NCBI RefSeq assembly: GCF_014192645.1
Contig: NZ_JACHYE010000001.1
Coordinates: 626,350-690,349 of the forward strand
Direction: 5' to 3'
DNA length: 64,000 bases
Origin: Herbaspirillum sp. Sphag64
GTDB lineage: Bacteria; Pseudomonadota; Gammaproteobacteria; Burkholderiales; Burkholderiaceae_D
In this document: positions 31,211 through 40,507 of the stretch, piece by piece
How the letters are laid out: each line of letters begins with the position of its first letter
Numbering within the stretch: the stretch's first letter is position 1
Program-made: the position numbers and the translations under genes
Notes under the pieces: model-generated
Seen by the model: the letters and a program-made list of their open reading frames with translations, nothing else
Told to the model about the DNA's origin: nothing
Databases searched by the model: none

Positions 31211-32149
31211 TTACACAGTGCCGGGCCGCAATGGAACAAAATGGCATTGCTCCAGCGTTTCACTGAGCCATTCGTACTGGCTGACACGCACAATAAGTTG
31301 CAACATCTGCTGGCGAGCTCCAACCGGTGCCACCAGGCGACCGCCGATGGCAAGCTGCTCCAGCAGTGCTTGCGGCACTTCCAAGCCTGCTGCCGCCAGA
31401 ATGATGCCATCGAAAGGTGCTACCTGCGGCAGGCCGAGCATACCATCTCCGTAATGCAGGCGAATATTGGCAATCCGCAACGGCCGCAAGTTGTTTTTGG
31501 CAAGTTCATGCAATGGTTTGATACGCTCGATTGAATAGACCTCTTTGGCGACCAGCGACAAGACAGCCGCCTGATAACCGCAACCCGTACCGATCTCTAG
31601 CACGCGATCCAGCGTCTTGCCTTTTTGATTATCACGCATGATTTCGATCATGCGCGCCACAATATAGGGCTGCGAAATGGTCTGATGGTGCCCAATCGGC
31701 AAGGACGCATCAATGTAAGCCTGACTAGACAAGGCTGGCTCCATGAACAGATGACGCGGTACCGCCTCCATCGCAGCCAGCACTTGTGAATCTCTCACAC
31801 CCTGCTTGGCGACCCGCGCTACCATTGCCTTGCGTACCGCATCCGAAACCAGTGGTGCTGTGCGTACCGATGCTGCGACAGCCGGATTTGATGCCACAGG
31901 ACGCGATGCAGTCCGGTTACCTGTCAAGCCCGAAGTCGCACCTGACTGCCCCGGCACAATACTTCCTTTGCTGGCCTGACGACTCTGATTCTGGGCAGCA
32001 TTGCGGGTGGCGGTCTGCGGTGTGACCACACTACGAGCAGACACATCATTCCGCGTCGACGAGACCGCAGTCCGAGTCGTCGTTGAGCCCGTCTTCTTCT
32101 CCACCACCGAAGAAAGGGTCAACGGAAAGCGACTCTGCTTGGCGCTCAT
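31211..32149 (-). CDS. pcm: Protein-L-isoaspartate O-methyltransferase with long N-terminal extension
   Basis: 312 residues, about 95 longer than typical Pcm (~210). The catalytic domain starts near 100 and shows [16 protein letters not shown] for SAM binding and [14 protein letters not shown]. The extension is Ser/Thr/Arg/Ala-rich, low in complexity and probably disordered. It repairs isoaspartyl residues in damaged proteins. Its ATG overlaps the surE stop by 4 bp. A shorter start at [15 protein letters not shown] is possible, but the ATGA overlap argues for the long form. Confidence 0.93.
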   Translation of the reverse strand: MSAKQSRFPLTLSSVVEKKTGSTTTRTAVSSTRNDVSARSVVTPQTATRNAAQNQSRQASKGSIVPGQSGATSGLTGNRTASRPVASNPAVAASVRTAPLVSDAVRKAMVARVAKQGVRDSQVLAAMEAVPRHLFMEPALSSQAYIDASLPIGHHQTISQPYIVARMIEIMRDNQKGKTLDRVLEIGTGCGYQAAVLSLVAKEVYSIERIKPLHELAKNNLRPLRIANIRLHYGDGMLGLPQVAPFDGIILAAAGLEVPQALLEQLAIGGRLVAPVGARQQMLQLIVRVSQYEWLSETLEQCHFVPLRPGTV

Positions 32150-32883
32150 GCCAATGCCTTCCTCAATTGCTCAAGTTGGGCAAAGTGCGTCAGGTCAATG
32201 CGTAATGGCGTAATGGAGACATGCCCCAGAGCGGTTGCATGAAAGTCAGTGCCGTCTCCGGCATCCCTGACACTGCCAGCCGGTCCGATCCAGAACATGT
32301 CTTTGCCGTACGGATCCTGCATCTTGTAGACAGGCTCCGACTGGTGACGCTTACCGAGCCGGGTCGCCACACAGGATCTGATCTCCGAATACGGCAGATT
32401 GGGAATATTAACATTCAGCAAAAACGGCTTTTCAAGGGTATCGAACTTGCGCTCCACGACTTCTCGTGCAATCCGGGCAGCGCTATCAAGATGCTGCCAT
32501 CCCTTGTGCAGCTGGGAAAATGCAATTGCTGGGATGCCAAACAGGAACCCTTCAGTCGCAGCCGCAACCGTCCCCGAATAAAGAGTATCGTCTCCCATGT
32601 TTTGCCCTTGATTGATCCCCGACACAATCAGATCAGGACGCTCAGGCAACAAGCCAGTCAAAGCAACGTGCACACAATCTGACGGCGTACCGTTGAGGTA
32701 GTAAAAGCCATTGGAAGCGCGCTCGACCCATAGTGGACGATCCAGCGTCAGAGAATTGGAGCTGCCTGAACGATTGCTGTCCGGCGCCACCACCGTTATC
32801 TCTGCAATTGCAGACAAAGCATCGGCCAGAGCAGAAATCCCCGGTGCCAGATAGCCGTCGTCGTTACTGATGAGTATTTTCAT
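32146..32883 (-). CDS. surE: 5'-nucleotidase / survival protein SurE
   Basis: 245 residues. The N-terminal [10 protein letters not shown] motif provides the metal-binding aspartates, followed by [13 protein letters not shown] and [22 protein letters not shown]. It dephosphorylates nucleoside monophosphates and is linked to stationary-phase survival. It is first in the surE-pcm-nlpD-rpoS unit. Confidence 0.97.
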   Translation of the reverse strand: MKILISNDDGYLAPGISALADALSAIAEITVVAPDSNRSGSSNSLTLDRPLWVERASNGFYYLNGTPSDCVHVALTGLLPERPDLIVSGINQGQNMGDDTLYSGTVAAATEGFLFGIPAIAFSQLHKGWQHLDSAARIAREVVERKFDTLEKPFLLNVNIPNLPYSEIRSCVATRLGKRHQSEPVYKMQDPYGKDMFWIGPAGSVRDAGDGTDFHATALGHVSITPLRIDLTHFAQLEQLRKALA

Positions 32884-33012
32884 TTCGCCATTTTAACCGA
32901 AGGCCCAAAGCAAATTCGCGGGAAATTCACTCCAGAAAAAGAAGGGCTGACAAGCGCACGGTTGCAGCCCCCCCCACCCGCATACATAGAACGCCATCCA
33001 GGTATGTCCGCA

Positions 33013-35037
33013 TCAGCCCGACTGCTTGGATTCGGCCTGCGCCGCCCTTTGCACAAAAAAATCCTCCACCACCGCAATTTCCCTGGTGCGCTTGAATGGC
33101 GGCAAACTTTGCCAGATGCGACGACCATACGCTTTGGAAATAAGACGCGGATCACAAATCATCAGTACGCCACGGTCGCTTTCATCCCGAATCAGTCGCC
33201 CAGCTCCCTGTTTCAGGTTTATGATTGCCGCCGGCAATTGATGATGGACGAAGCCATTGAGGCCCTTTTTCTCCAATTCAGCAATACGGGCCGACAAGAC
33301 GGGATCATCCGGCGGAGAAAATGGCAACTTGTCAATAATTACCAAGGACAGCGCCTCGCCACGCACATCCACTCCTTCCCAGAAGCTTTGACTGCCAATG
33401 AGCACGCCATTACCCGCTGCGCGAAAGCGATCAAGCAACTCGGTTCGCCCGGCCTCACCTTGTACCATCAAGGGGAATGGCAAGCCTTGCCTCTCAAACT
33501 CTTCACGCAAACGTTCGGCCGCCCGATTGACAGCGCGAATGGTAGTACAAAGCAAAAAGGTTTTGCCGCCAGCGGCGATCATTGCCGGTAATGCCGCATC
33601 GATGACAGCATCCGTGTATTCAAACGCATTCGGCTGCGGCAGGCTTTGTGGCACATACAACAAACCTTGCTGCTCATAATCGAACGGACTGGGCCAGGAT
33701 TGAGCGGGCTCATTCCACAGCCCCATCTGCGAGGTGTAGTGATGAAAATCATTTTTCACCGCCAGCGTGGCCGAAGTGAAAATCCATGCGCGCGGTACGC
33801 CTTCGCGTTGCTTGTTGAAAATCGGTGCAATCGACAGTGGCGTGCGATGGAGCTGCAGCGAAGAAGTGAAGGCCTCTACCCACAAAACGTAGTTCTGCGC
33901 CTTGTCATCTGCGACCTGATCCTCAGGGCCATTCCAACTATCGAGCTGCTGCGATAATTCGAGCGCGCGGGTACGGCACTGCTCAATCGTTTCGGCGCGC
34001 TCGGCTTGTTTTTCAAGCACTGCAATCATGTCGTCCATACAGTCACGCAGGGTCTCCAGTGCGGGGAAAAAGACACTGGAAGGTGCAATCTGATTGAGGG
34101 CGAGGCGCACGATATCCTCAGGAAATGCCAGGCGCAAATCCCGTGCAGCGCGCTCAACCGGAGCAACTACACGGGCCCAGTCAGCGCCATCACGCGCGTG
34201 CGACAAGCCTTCGGCCAACACGTCACGACATAACTCCAGTATCTGAGAAGTCGAGATGGTATCGCCGAAGAACATCGTGGCGGTTTCCGGTAACTGGTGG
34301 GCCTCATCGAAGATAACCGTATTGGCGGTTGGGAGCAGCTCGGCAACTCCCGTATCTTTTAGCGCGACATCGGCAAAGAACAGATGATGATTGACCACTA
34401 CCACATCGGCTTGCTGCGCCTCTTTACGTGCTTTCATCACGAAGCAATCCTGATAGTACTGACATTCAGCACCAAAGCAGGTATCACGCGTAGAAGTTAC
34501 CAGATTCCAGATCGGCGCAGTCTCCGGCACCTTCGTCAATTCAGCCTTGTCACCGGTGGAAGTGGTCTTGATGAAGCGGGATATCTCCCGCAGGTAACCG
34601 ACGTCTTCGCGCGACGTCATTCTGCCATTCTGCAAGGTCCGCTCAAAGTGAAAATGGCAAACATAGTTGGCTCGCCCTTTGAGCAGCGCCACCGACACCG
34701 GCGCGCCAAGTGCCTTGCGCACGGTGGGAATATCGCGCGAGTAAAGCTGATCCTGCAGGTTCTTGGTACCAGTAGAGACAATGACCTTGCCGCCCCAGAG
34801 CAATGCTGGAACCAGGTACGCGAAGGTCTTTCCGGTCCCTGTGCCTGCTTCTGCAATGAGCGTACGTTGACTGGCAATCGCATCAGCAATGGCCTTTGCC
34901 ATTTCGATCTGCGAGTGGCGCGGACGATAACTACCAACCTGACCACCAAGCGGGCCACCCGCACCAAACAGCTTCTCGACATCAGCGTCATGAATACCAT
35001 GCGGTGCAGAAGTGACGCTATCTTCGATGGAACTCAC
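33013..35037 (-). CDS. yoaA: DinG/YoaA-type ATP-dependent DNA helicase
   Basis: 674 residues. Walker A is AEAGTGTGKTFAYL, the DEAH box is VIFDEAHQLPE, and four cysteines between them (VCHFHFE, DTCFGAEC, QDCF) form the iron-sulphur site of XPD/DinG-like 5'-3' helicases. The C-terminal half has GSQSFWEGVDVRGE and RLIRDESDRG (motifs V/VI region). It probably unwinds D-loops, R-loops or damaged forks. About 650-residue length without an exonuclease domain fits YoaA as well as DinG. The gap before surE (about 130 bp) contains an 8-C tract. Confidence 0.92.
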   Translation of the reverse strand: MSSIEDSVTSAPHGIHDADVEKLFGAGGPLGGQVGSYRPRHSQIEMAKAIADAIASQRTLIAEAGTGTGKTFAYLVPALLWGGKVIVSTGTKNLQDQLYSRDIPTVRKALGAPVSVALLKGRANYVCHFHFERTLQNGRMTSREDVGYLREISRFIKTTSTGDKAELTKVPETAPIWNLVTSTRDTCFGAECQYYQDCFVMKARKEAQQADVVVVNHHLFFADVALKDTGVAELLPTANTVIFDEAHQLPETATMFFGDTISTSQILELCRDVLAEGLSHARDGADWARVVAPVERAARDLRLAFPEDIVRLALNQIAPSSVFFPALETLRDCMDDMIAVLEKQAERAETIEQCRTRALELSQQLDSWNGPEDQVADDKAQNYVLWVEAFTSSLQLHRTPLSIAPIFNKQREGVPRAWIFTSATLAVKNDFHHYTSQMGLWNEPAQSWPSPFDYEQQGLLYVPQSLPQPNAFEYTDAVIDAALPAMIAAGGKTFLLCTTIRAVNRAAERLREEFERQGLPFPLMVQGEAGRTELLDRFRAAGNGVLIGSQSFWEGVDVRGEALSLVIIDKLPFSPPDDPVLSARIAELEKKGLNGFVHHQLPAAIINLKQGAGRLIRDESDRGVLMICDPRLISKAYGRRIWQSLPPFKRTREIAVVEDFFVQRAAQAESKQSG

Positions 35038-35152
35038 TGAGTCATGCCTGTAAAAAAAGAAAACGGAAAATGATTAGCAAACCAGCCAAGATGCCAGCCC
35101 AGCCTGCCAGAAGCAAGCAGCCGTATTATGCCTGAAGCCGCTGAAGAGCCCT

Positions 35153-35184
35153 TCTGATCAGCGCTCTGATTGCTGCTGATCAGA
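35153..35184. other. Inverted repeat upstream of the helicase gene
   Basis: Perfect 10-bp arms (TCTGATCAGC / GCTGATCAGA) flank a 12-base spacer. No T-run follows on either strand, so it is not a simple terminator. It lies in the 180-bp gap between the helicase start and the downstream end of the DUF465 gene. Confidence 0.5.
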
Positions 35185-35216
35185 CAGGCAGAGAGATAGA
35201 TAATGACAGAGAAATT

Positions 35217-35423
35217 TCAGGCGGGAATATCGGGTGTAAGTTGCATTTTCAGCAACACTATATGATCTTTCAATTGCAACTTTCGCTTCTTCAGCCGACG
35301 CAGTTGCAGTTCCTCATGACGCGATCCCTGAACCAGAAGATCAATCACGGCGTCCAGATCACGATGCTCGACTTCCAATTCGATAATGCGGCGCTGTATT
35401 TCTTCTCGGTGCGTCATGGTCAT
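35217..35423 (-). CDS. YdcH / DUF465 family small coiled-coil protein
   Basis: 68 residues (MTMTHREEIQRR ... LTPDIPA). Nearly all of it is a two-helix charged coil: the first helix around EIQRRIIELEVEHRDLDAVI, a turn near QGSRHEELQL and a second basic helix (RLKKRKLQLKDHI). The family is widespread and of unknown function. The frame is open to 35546, but the upstream part is Cys/Gly-rich and unlike the family; GAAG precedes the chosen ATG, and ATG 35417 is an alternative. Confidence 0.82.
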   Translation of the reverse strand: MTMTHREEIQRRIIELEVEHRDLDAVIDLLVQGSRHEELQLRRLKKRKLQLKDHIVLLKMQLTPDIPA

Positions 35424-35554
35424 ATTGGCTTCTATTGCAAAATAGTGACTGGTGGCCGCTGAGCCTCTTCCAGGAAAATTCGAGAGACAATGCTGGCGAC
35501 AGTGTAATCCACCTTCAGCGAGGCAACAATCGCAGCACCCTGCCACCGACCTGG

Positions 35555-36376
35555 TTACTTCGCCTGACCGCCTGTCAGCGGGGCCGTCTCTGTCGCGTTT
35601 TGTGCTGATCCCTGTGCTGCCGCTTGCTGTTTCTTTTCAGCACGCTCTTTATCCTTGGCAGCCTTCTTGGCCTCAACATCCCGACGATGCGCCTCAGCCG
35701 CCTTCACTTTATCCTTATAGGCTTGCTCGTTGGCGGCGCGCTGTGGCGCCTTGGCAGCCTCATCTGCCGCTTCTGCCTTCAATTTCGCCTGGTGTGCCCT
35801 GACTCGGTCATTTTCATGACCGACGGCCGAGTCTTCACGTGCATCAACTGTTTGCTGCTTGGCAGCACTATCCTTTACCTGGCGTGCAGTCGCGGCGCTC
35901 TTGTTTTGCTGATCCCGCAAACGGCGCGCTGCATCCTGATCATCCTTGATACGCTGCTCTTCGAGCGATTTATCACGATCGTCTGCCTTGGACTGACGCT
36001 TGTAGCTGTTGGCAACCGCTTCAATTTCACGAATCTGCTTGATCAGAACGCGATGATGCTCCTTGGCGTTTTCCAGACAATAAGCGACAAAAAAATGCTT
36101 GTAACAGGCGCGTTGATCATCAATGTACTGATAGTCAAGTGAGGCTCGCTCTTTGGCGGCAACATCCAGTACCTGATCGGCACGCTCGATGGAATTGATG
36201 GAGTTTGCCGGATAGCGCTGACTAAAGGGGATCTCCGTCACCGCCAGCTTGTCGGCCTCCTGAGCTATCGCGGGCGTGCAGGTAGCGAGCACCATGAGCG
36301 GCAAACCAAGCAGCCCGAGGGCATGTTTCAATATCTTTTTCGAAGCAAAAAGTGAATGCATGTAAGGGTTTTCCAT
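35555..36376 (-). CDS. Secreted coiled-coil protein of unknown function
   Basis: 273 residues. A signal peptide (hydrophobic about 20-38, ending AIAQ) precedes a short globular part with two cysteines (RACYKHFFVAYC) that may form a disulphide. From about 100 on it is highly charged Ala/Lys/Asp/Glu/Arg helix, predicted as a long periplasmic coiled coil, ending TAPLTGGQAK. I do not recognise a family. It starts one base after the zapE stop and is surely co-transcribed. ATG 36361 (MHSLFASKK) with GGAAAA upstream is an equally good start. Confidence 0.75.
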   Translation of the reverse strand: MENPYMHSLFASKKILKHALGLLGLPLMVLATCTPAIAQEADKLAVTEIPFSQRYPANSINSIERADQVLDVAAKERASLDYQYIDDQRACYKHFFVAYCLENAKEHHRVLIKQIREIEAVANSYKRQSKADDRDKSLEEQRIKDDQDAARRLRDQQNKSAATARQVKDSAAKQQTVDAREDSAVGHENDRVRAHQAKLKAEAADEAAKAPQRAANEQAYKDKVKAAEAHRRDVEAKKAAKDKERAEKKQQAAAQGSAQNATETAPLTGGQAK

Positions 36377-36377
36377 T

Positions 36378-37481
36378 TCAATCCAGCGTATCAGCTACCA
36401 GCCGTCGCTCGGCGTCCATATATTCGCGCGACTGCATTTCAATGATACGTGAAACCGTGCGATGAAACTCATTTGACAAGGTACCTTCGGTATAAAGCTC
36501 CTCCGGAGGTACTTCGGCAGACATGATCAGTTTCACCTTGTGATCGTAAAACACATCAATGAGCCACGTAAAGCGACGTGCTTCCGACGACATGGCTACC
36601 GACATGCGTGGTATGTCAGACAAAATGACGGTCTGAAAACGACTGGCTATTTCAAGGTAGTCATTTTGCGAGCGCGGTCCGCCACAAAGCGTGGCGAAAT
36701 CAAACCAGATCGCGCTACCAGCGCGCCGTAGCGCACGGATTTCACGTGCTTCAATATGCAGTTGTGTATCTTCATCTGCGGTTTCTGCCACAGCAGCGAA
36801 CGCATCGCGCAAGGCACTGTTCGTCTTTGCATTGAGCGGTGTATGGTAAATCTCGACCTGCTCCAGAGCGCGCTTGCGGTAGTCGACACCAGCGTCAATA
36901 TTCATCACATCCAGACGATCCTTGAGCAACTGGATGGTCGGCAGCATGCGATCGCGGTGCAACCCCTCGGGATAAAGCGTATCAGGAAGGTAATTGGAGG
37001 TCATCACGAACGAGACACCATGATCAAACAAGCCCTTGAGCAGATTATAAAGAATCATGGCATCGGCGATATCGGAGACATGAAACTCATCGAAGCAGAT
37101 CAATCGATACTTCTTGGCAATACGCAGTGCGACTTCATCGAGCGGATTGGCAATCCCCTTCAACTGATCCAGTTGACGATGAACGTCTCGCATGAATTCA
37201 TGAAAATGAATGCGCGTCTTGCGCACCACCGGCACTACCGAATAAAAACTATCCATGAGAAACGATTTGCCGCGTCCGACACCACCCCACATGTAGACCC
37301 CGCGCGGGACATCCGGACGATTGATCAGCCGCTTGAAGGTACTTGAGCGCTGCGACTTGTACGCGACCCACTCATCGTAAGAGCGCTGCAGACGGTCAAT
37401 GGCACGCCGCTGCGCCTCGTCAGCCTGATAGCCACGTTCGGCCAGCGCGTGATCGTAGAATTCGCAAACATTCATGGTCAA
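36378..37481 (-). CDS. zapE: Cell division ATPase ZapE (AFG1 family)
   Basis: 367 residues. Walker A is GGVGRGKSFLMDSFY and Walker B LICFDEFHVSDIADAM, both typical of the AFG1/LACE1 AAA branch. In E. coli ZapE binds FtsZ and acts on the Z-ring under stress. Placement directly downstream of the lpdA/odh block is common in Burkholderiales. Its start (MTMNVCEFYDHALAERGYQ) fits family length. Confidence 0.93.
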   Translation of the reverse strand: MTMNVCEFYDHALAERGYQADEAQRRAIDRLQRSYDEWVAYKSQRSSTFKRLINRPDVPRGVYMWGGVGRGKSFLMDSFYSVVPVVRKTRIHFHEFMRDVHRQLDQLKGIANPLDEVALRIAKKYRLICFDEFHVSDIADAMILYNLLKGLFDHGVSFVMTSNYLPDTLYPEGLHRDRMLPTIQLLKDRLDVMNIDAGVDYRKRALEQVEIYHTPLNAKTNSALRDAFAAVAETADEDTQLHIEAREIRALRRAGSAIWFDFATLCGGPRSQNDYLEIASRFQTVILSDIPRMSVAMSSEARRFTWLIDVFYDHKVKLIMSAEVPPEELYTEGTLSNEFHRTVSRIIEMQSREYMDAERRLVADTLD

Positions 37482-37560
37482 TCAATACTTTCAGTAGTGC
37501 CATCGGATGGCGTCGGTGACTAGCAATGGCCACCAATGGCCATCCAACAAACGAAACACG

Positions 37561-37593
37561 ATAAAACAAAATGGGCGAGCCAGGCTCGCCCAT
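37561..37593 (-). terminator. Terminator downstream of lpdA
   Basis: ATGGGCGAG / CTCGCCCAT forms a GC-rich stem with a CCAGG loop. On the minus strand TTTGTTTTAT follows, which fits termination of the odh-lpdA transcripts before zapE. Confidence 0.75.
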
Positions 37594-37635
37594 TGATGAT
37601 GGTTGCAGTTTACCAGTAACGGCAAACTGCCAGCA

Positions 37636-39063
37636 TCAGAAGTTCAGCGCACGCTTGTCAACTGCCAGCGCGGCTTCCTTGGTCGCTTCCGACAAGGAAG
37701 GGTGAGCATGGCAAATACGTGCAATGTCTTCTGCCGAAGCACGGAATTCCATCGCCACCACTGCTTCTGAAATCAGCTCAGAGGCAACCGGTCCGACAAT
37801 ATGGACTCCCAGGATTTCGTCAGTCTTGACATCCGCCAGGAACTTGACCATGCCCGAAGTATCACCCAAGGCACGCGCACGACCATTGGCCAGGAACGGG
37901 AAGGTACCAACCTTGTAGGCAACGCCATCGGCCTTCAATTGTTGCTCTGTCTTGCCAACCCAAGCGATTTCCGGCGACGTGTAAATCACCCATGGAATCG
38001 TGTTGAAATTGACATGACCGTGTTGACCAGCGATACGCTCAGCCACGGCAACGCCTTCTTCTTCAGCCTTGTGTGCGAGCATCGGGCCGCGCACCACGTC
38101 ACCGACCGCCCACACGTTCGGCAGATTAGTCTTGCAATCACCGTCAACGGCAACGAAACCACGTTCATCGAGTGCCAGACCAATACCTTCAGCGTTCAGG
38201 CCGATGGTGTTAGGCGTACGGCCGATTGAGACGATCAGCTTATCGAAAACAGCCTTTTGGGCGACACCCTTGTCGTCGGTGTATTCCACGCTGACGTCGT
38301 TCTTGCCAGCCTTGATCTCGCCAATCTTGACACCCAGATTGATCGACAAACCTTGCTTTGCCAGCAGCTTGTGCGCTTCCTTGGCAATCTGTTCATCGAC
38401 TGCACCCAGGAAAGTCGGCAAGGCTTCCAGCACGGTCACTTCCGCACCGAGACGACGCCATACCGAACCCATTTCCAGACCGATCACGCCAGCACCGATC
38501 ACACCAAGCTTCTTCGGCACTTCGGTAATCGCCAGCGCGCCGGTGTTGGACAAAATCAGTTGTTCATCAAACGGTGTGCCTGGCAATGCTCGGGCATTGG
38601 AGCCAGTTGCAATGATGACGTGCTTGGCGGTAATCGATTCTTCAGCAGCACCGGCAACCTTGATTTCATAGCCGCTGGCATCGCCCTTGACGAAGCTGCC
38701 ACGACCATGGAAGAAGCTGACCTTGTTCTTCTTGAACAAGTATAGGATACCGTCGTTGTTTTGCTTCACAACGGTATTCTTGCGACCCAGCATCTGTGCC
38801 AGATTCAGACCCAGACCCTTGACTTCGATGCCGTGCTCGGCAAAGCCATGCGCCGCGTGCTCATAATGCTCGGACGATTGCAACAATGCCTTGGAAGGGA
38901 TGCAACCGACGTTGGTGCAGGTACCGCCCGGTGCCGGACCGCCCTTTTCATTTTTCCACTCATCGATGCAGGCGGTGTTAAAACCCAACTGCGCTGCGCG
39001 GATTGCTGCGATATAACCACCAGGGCCGCCACCGATGACGACCACATCAAAATTCTTGCTCAT
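37636..39063 (-). CDS. lpdA: Dihydrolipoyl dehydrogenase (E3 of 2-oxoglutarate dehydrogenase)
   Basis: 475 residues from ATG 39063 ([17 protein letters not shown]). FAD-binding GGGPGGY, the redox disulphide in [13 protein letters not shown], the NAD-binding [13 protein letters not shown] and the C-terminal HAHPSLSEA dyad are all present. It reoxidises the dihydrolipoamide of OdhB with NAD. AGGA lies 8 bases before the start; the longer frame from 39111 is not family-like. It follows odhB on the same strand. Confidence 0.96.
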   Translation of the reverse strand: MSKNFDVVVIGGGPGGYIAAIRAAQLGFNTACIDEWKNEKGGPAPGGTCTNVGCIPSKALLQSSEHYEHAAHGFAEHGIEVKGLGLNLAQMLGRKNTVVKQNNDGILYLFKKNKVSFFHGRGSFVKGDASGYEIKVAGAAEESITAKHVIIATGSNARALPGTPFDEQLILSNTGALAITEVPKKLGVIGAGVIGLEMGSVWRRLGAEVTVLEALPTFLGAVDEQIAKEAHKLLAKQGLSINLGVKIGEIKAGKNDVSVEYTDDKGVAQKAVFDKLIVSIGRTPNTIGLNAEGIGLALDERGFVAVDGDCKTNLPNVWAVGDVVRGPMLAHKAEEEGVAVAERIAGQHGHVNFNTIPWVIYTSPEIAWVGKTEQQLKADGVAYKVGTFPFLANGRARALGDTSGMVKFLADVKTDEILGVHIVGPVASELISEAVVAMEFRASAEDIARICHAHPSLSEATKEAALAVDKRALNF

Positions 39064-39117
39064 GATTTTTCCTAATTCGTTTTTTCTGCGAACCGCGTCC
39101 GCATTCAACATGCAAAA

Positions 39118-39166
39118 GGCGCAGGACAGTCTGAAGCCATGCTGGCATTCTCGCTGATCCTGCGCC
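39118..39166 (-). other. Long hairpin between odhB and lpdA
   Basis: GGCGCAGGACAG pairs with CTG-A-TCCTGCGCC (one bulged A), a 12-bp stem with a ~24-base loop. On the minus strand TTTTGC follows, so it may terminate or attenuate transcription ahead of lpdA. Confidence 0.5.
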
Positions 39167-39192
39167 CTTTCAGTCCACTGATCCGTTGGCTA

Positions 39193-40431
39193 TCAGAGAT
39201 CGAGCAACAGACGTGCAGGATCTTCCAGCGCTTCCTTGATTGCCACCAGGCTCAAGACAGCTTCGCGGCCGTCGATGATACGGTGGTCATAAGACATGGC
39301 GAAGTAGTTCATCGGACGAATCACGATCTGACCGTTTTCAACGACAGCACGATCCTTGGTCGCGTGGATACCCAGAATGGCCGATTGCGGTGGGTTGATG
39401 ATCGGTGTCGACAACATGGAGCCGAAAGTACCACCATTGGACACAGTGAAGGTACCGCCGGTCAGTTCTTCGATCGACAGCTTGCCGTCCTTGGCTTTTT
39501 GACCAAATTCACCAATCTTCTTTTCGATGTCAGCGATCGACATCTGATCTGCATCACGCAGCACAGGAACAACCAGACCACGTGGCGAACCGACGGCGAC
39601 GCCGATGTCGAAATAGCCGTGGTAGACAATATCGTTGCCGTCAACGGAAGCATTGACGATTGGATACTTCTTCAGTGCATGAACCACTGCCTTGACGAAG
39701 AAGGACATGAAGCCCAGCTTGACGCCGTGCTCTTTTTCAAACTTGTCCTTGTACTTCGCACGCAGATCCAGCACTGGCTGCATGTTGATTTCGTTGAAAG
39801 TGGTCAGAATCGCGTTGGTTGCTTGCGATTGCAACAGACGCTCAGCTACACGCGCACGCAGACGGCTCATTGGTACGCGCTCTTCCGGACGATTTTCCAG
39901 GCTGGCCTTGACCGGTGCCGCAACTTGTTGCAATGCAGGCTTGGCAGCCGCTGCTGGTGCAGCAGGTGTTGCCAGGGAAGCCAGCACGTCGCCCTTGGTG
40001 ACGCGACCATCTTTACCGGTACCAGCAACTTGCGAGGTCGACAGATTGTTGTCAGCCAGCAGCTTGGCTGCGGCAGGCATCGCAACGTCAGCCTTGGAGA
40101 CCGATGCTGGTGCAGCTGCTGCAACTGGTGCAGCTGCCGCAGCGGCTGGAGCTGGCGCTGCCTTGACTTCAGCAACACCGGCGGCCGACGCATCCGTATC
40201 CAGAATAGCGATGACTTCACCAGCAACAACAGTAGAACCATCACCCTTGATGATTTCCGCGATCACACCTGAGTCTGGTGCCGGCAATTCCAGCACAACC
40301 TTGTCAGTTTCGACGTCGATCAGGTTTTCGTCGCGTGTGACAGCCTCACCCACTTTTTTATGCCATTGCAGCAGCGTTGCTTCTGCAACAGACTCTGATA
40401 ATTGTGGGACTTTTACTTCGATTCGTGCCAT
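39193..40431 (-). CDS. odhB: Dihydrolipoyl succinyltransferase (E2 of 2-oxoglutarate dehydrogenase)
   Basis: 412 residues. An N-terminal lipoyl domain has the modified lysine in [10 protein letters not shown]; an Ala/Pro-rich linker follows, then the peripheral-subunit-binding domain ([20 protein letters not shown]) and the catalytic domain with [11 protein letters not shown] near the end. It transfers the succinyl group to CoA. The TTG at 40443 opens the frame, but ATG 40431 has GGAGAG upstream. It lies 76 bp after odhA, across a strong hairpin. The gene is also known as sucB. Confidence 0.96.
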   Translation of the reverse strand: MARIEVKVPQLSESVAEATLLQWHKKVGEAVTRDENLIDVETDKVVLELPAPDSGVIAEIIKGDGSTVVAGEVIAILDTDASAAGVAEVKAAPAPAAAAAAPVAAAAPASVSKADVAMPAAAKLLADNNLSTSQVAGTGKDGRVTKGDVLASLATPAAPAAAAKPALQQVAAPVKASLENRPEERVPMSRLRARVAERLLQSQATNAILTTFNEINMQPVLDLRAKYKDKFEKEHGVKLGFMSFFVKAVVHALKKYPIVNASVDGNDIVYHGYFDIGVAVGSPRGLVVPVLRDADQMSIADIEKKIGEFGQKAKDGKLSIEELTGGTFTVSNGGTFGSMLSTPIINPPQSAILGIHATKDRAVVENGQIVIRPMNYFAMSYDHRIIDGREAVLSLVAIKEALEDPARLLLDL

Positions 40432-40465
40432 GTAACTCTCCAATTCGGGTTATTCAATAAACATC

Positions 40466-40494
40466 AGCGCGCTTCACCTCAGGTGAAGCGCGCT
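40466..40494 (-). other. Perfect 14-bp intercistronic hairpin between odhA and odhB
   Basis: AGCGCGCTTCACCT and AGGTGAAGCGCGCT are perfect inverted repeats separated by one base (realistic loop CTCAG). No T-run follows on the minus strand. It looks like an mRNA-stabilising or partial-attenuation structure setting the E1:E2 ratio. Confidence 0.75.
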
Positions 40495-40507
40495 ATGTGG
40501 ATCTGAT

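Noticed and set aside
32968..32976. Run of eight C between surE and the helicase gene, considered as a phase-variation tract
   Set aside because: It lies downstream of the helicase stop and not in a coding region or between promoter boxes, so slippage there has no clear effect.
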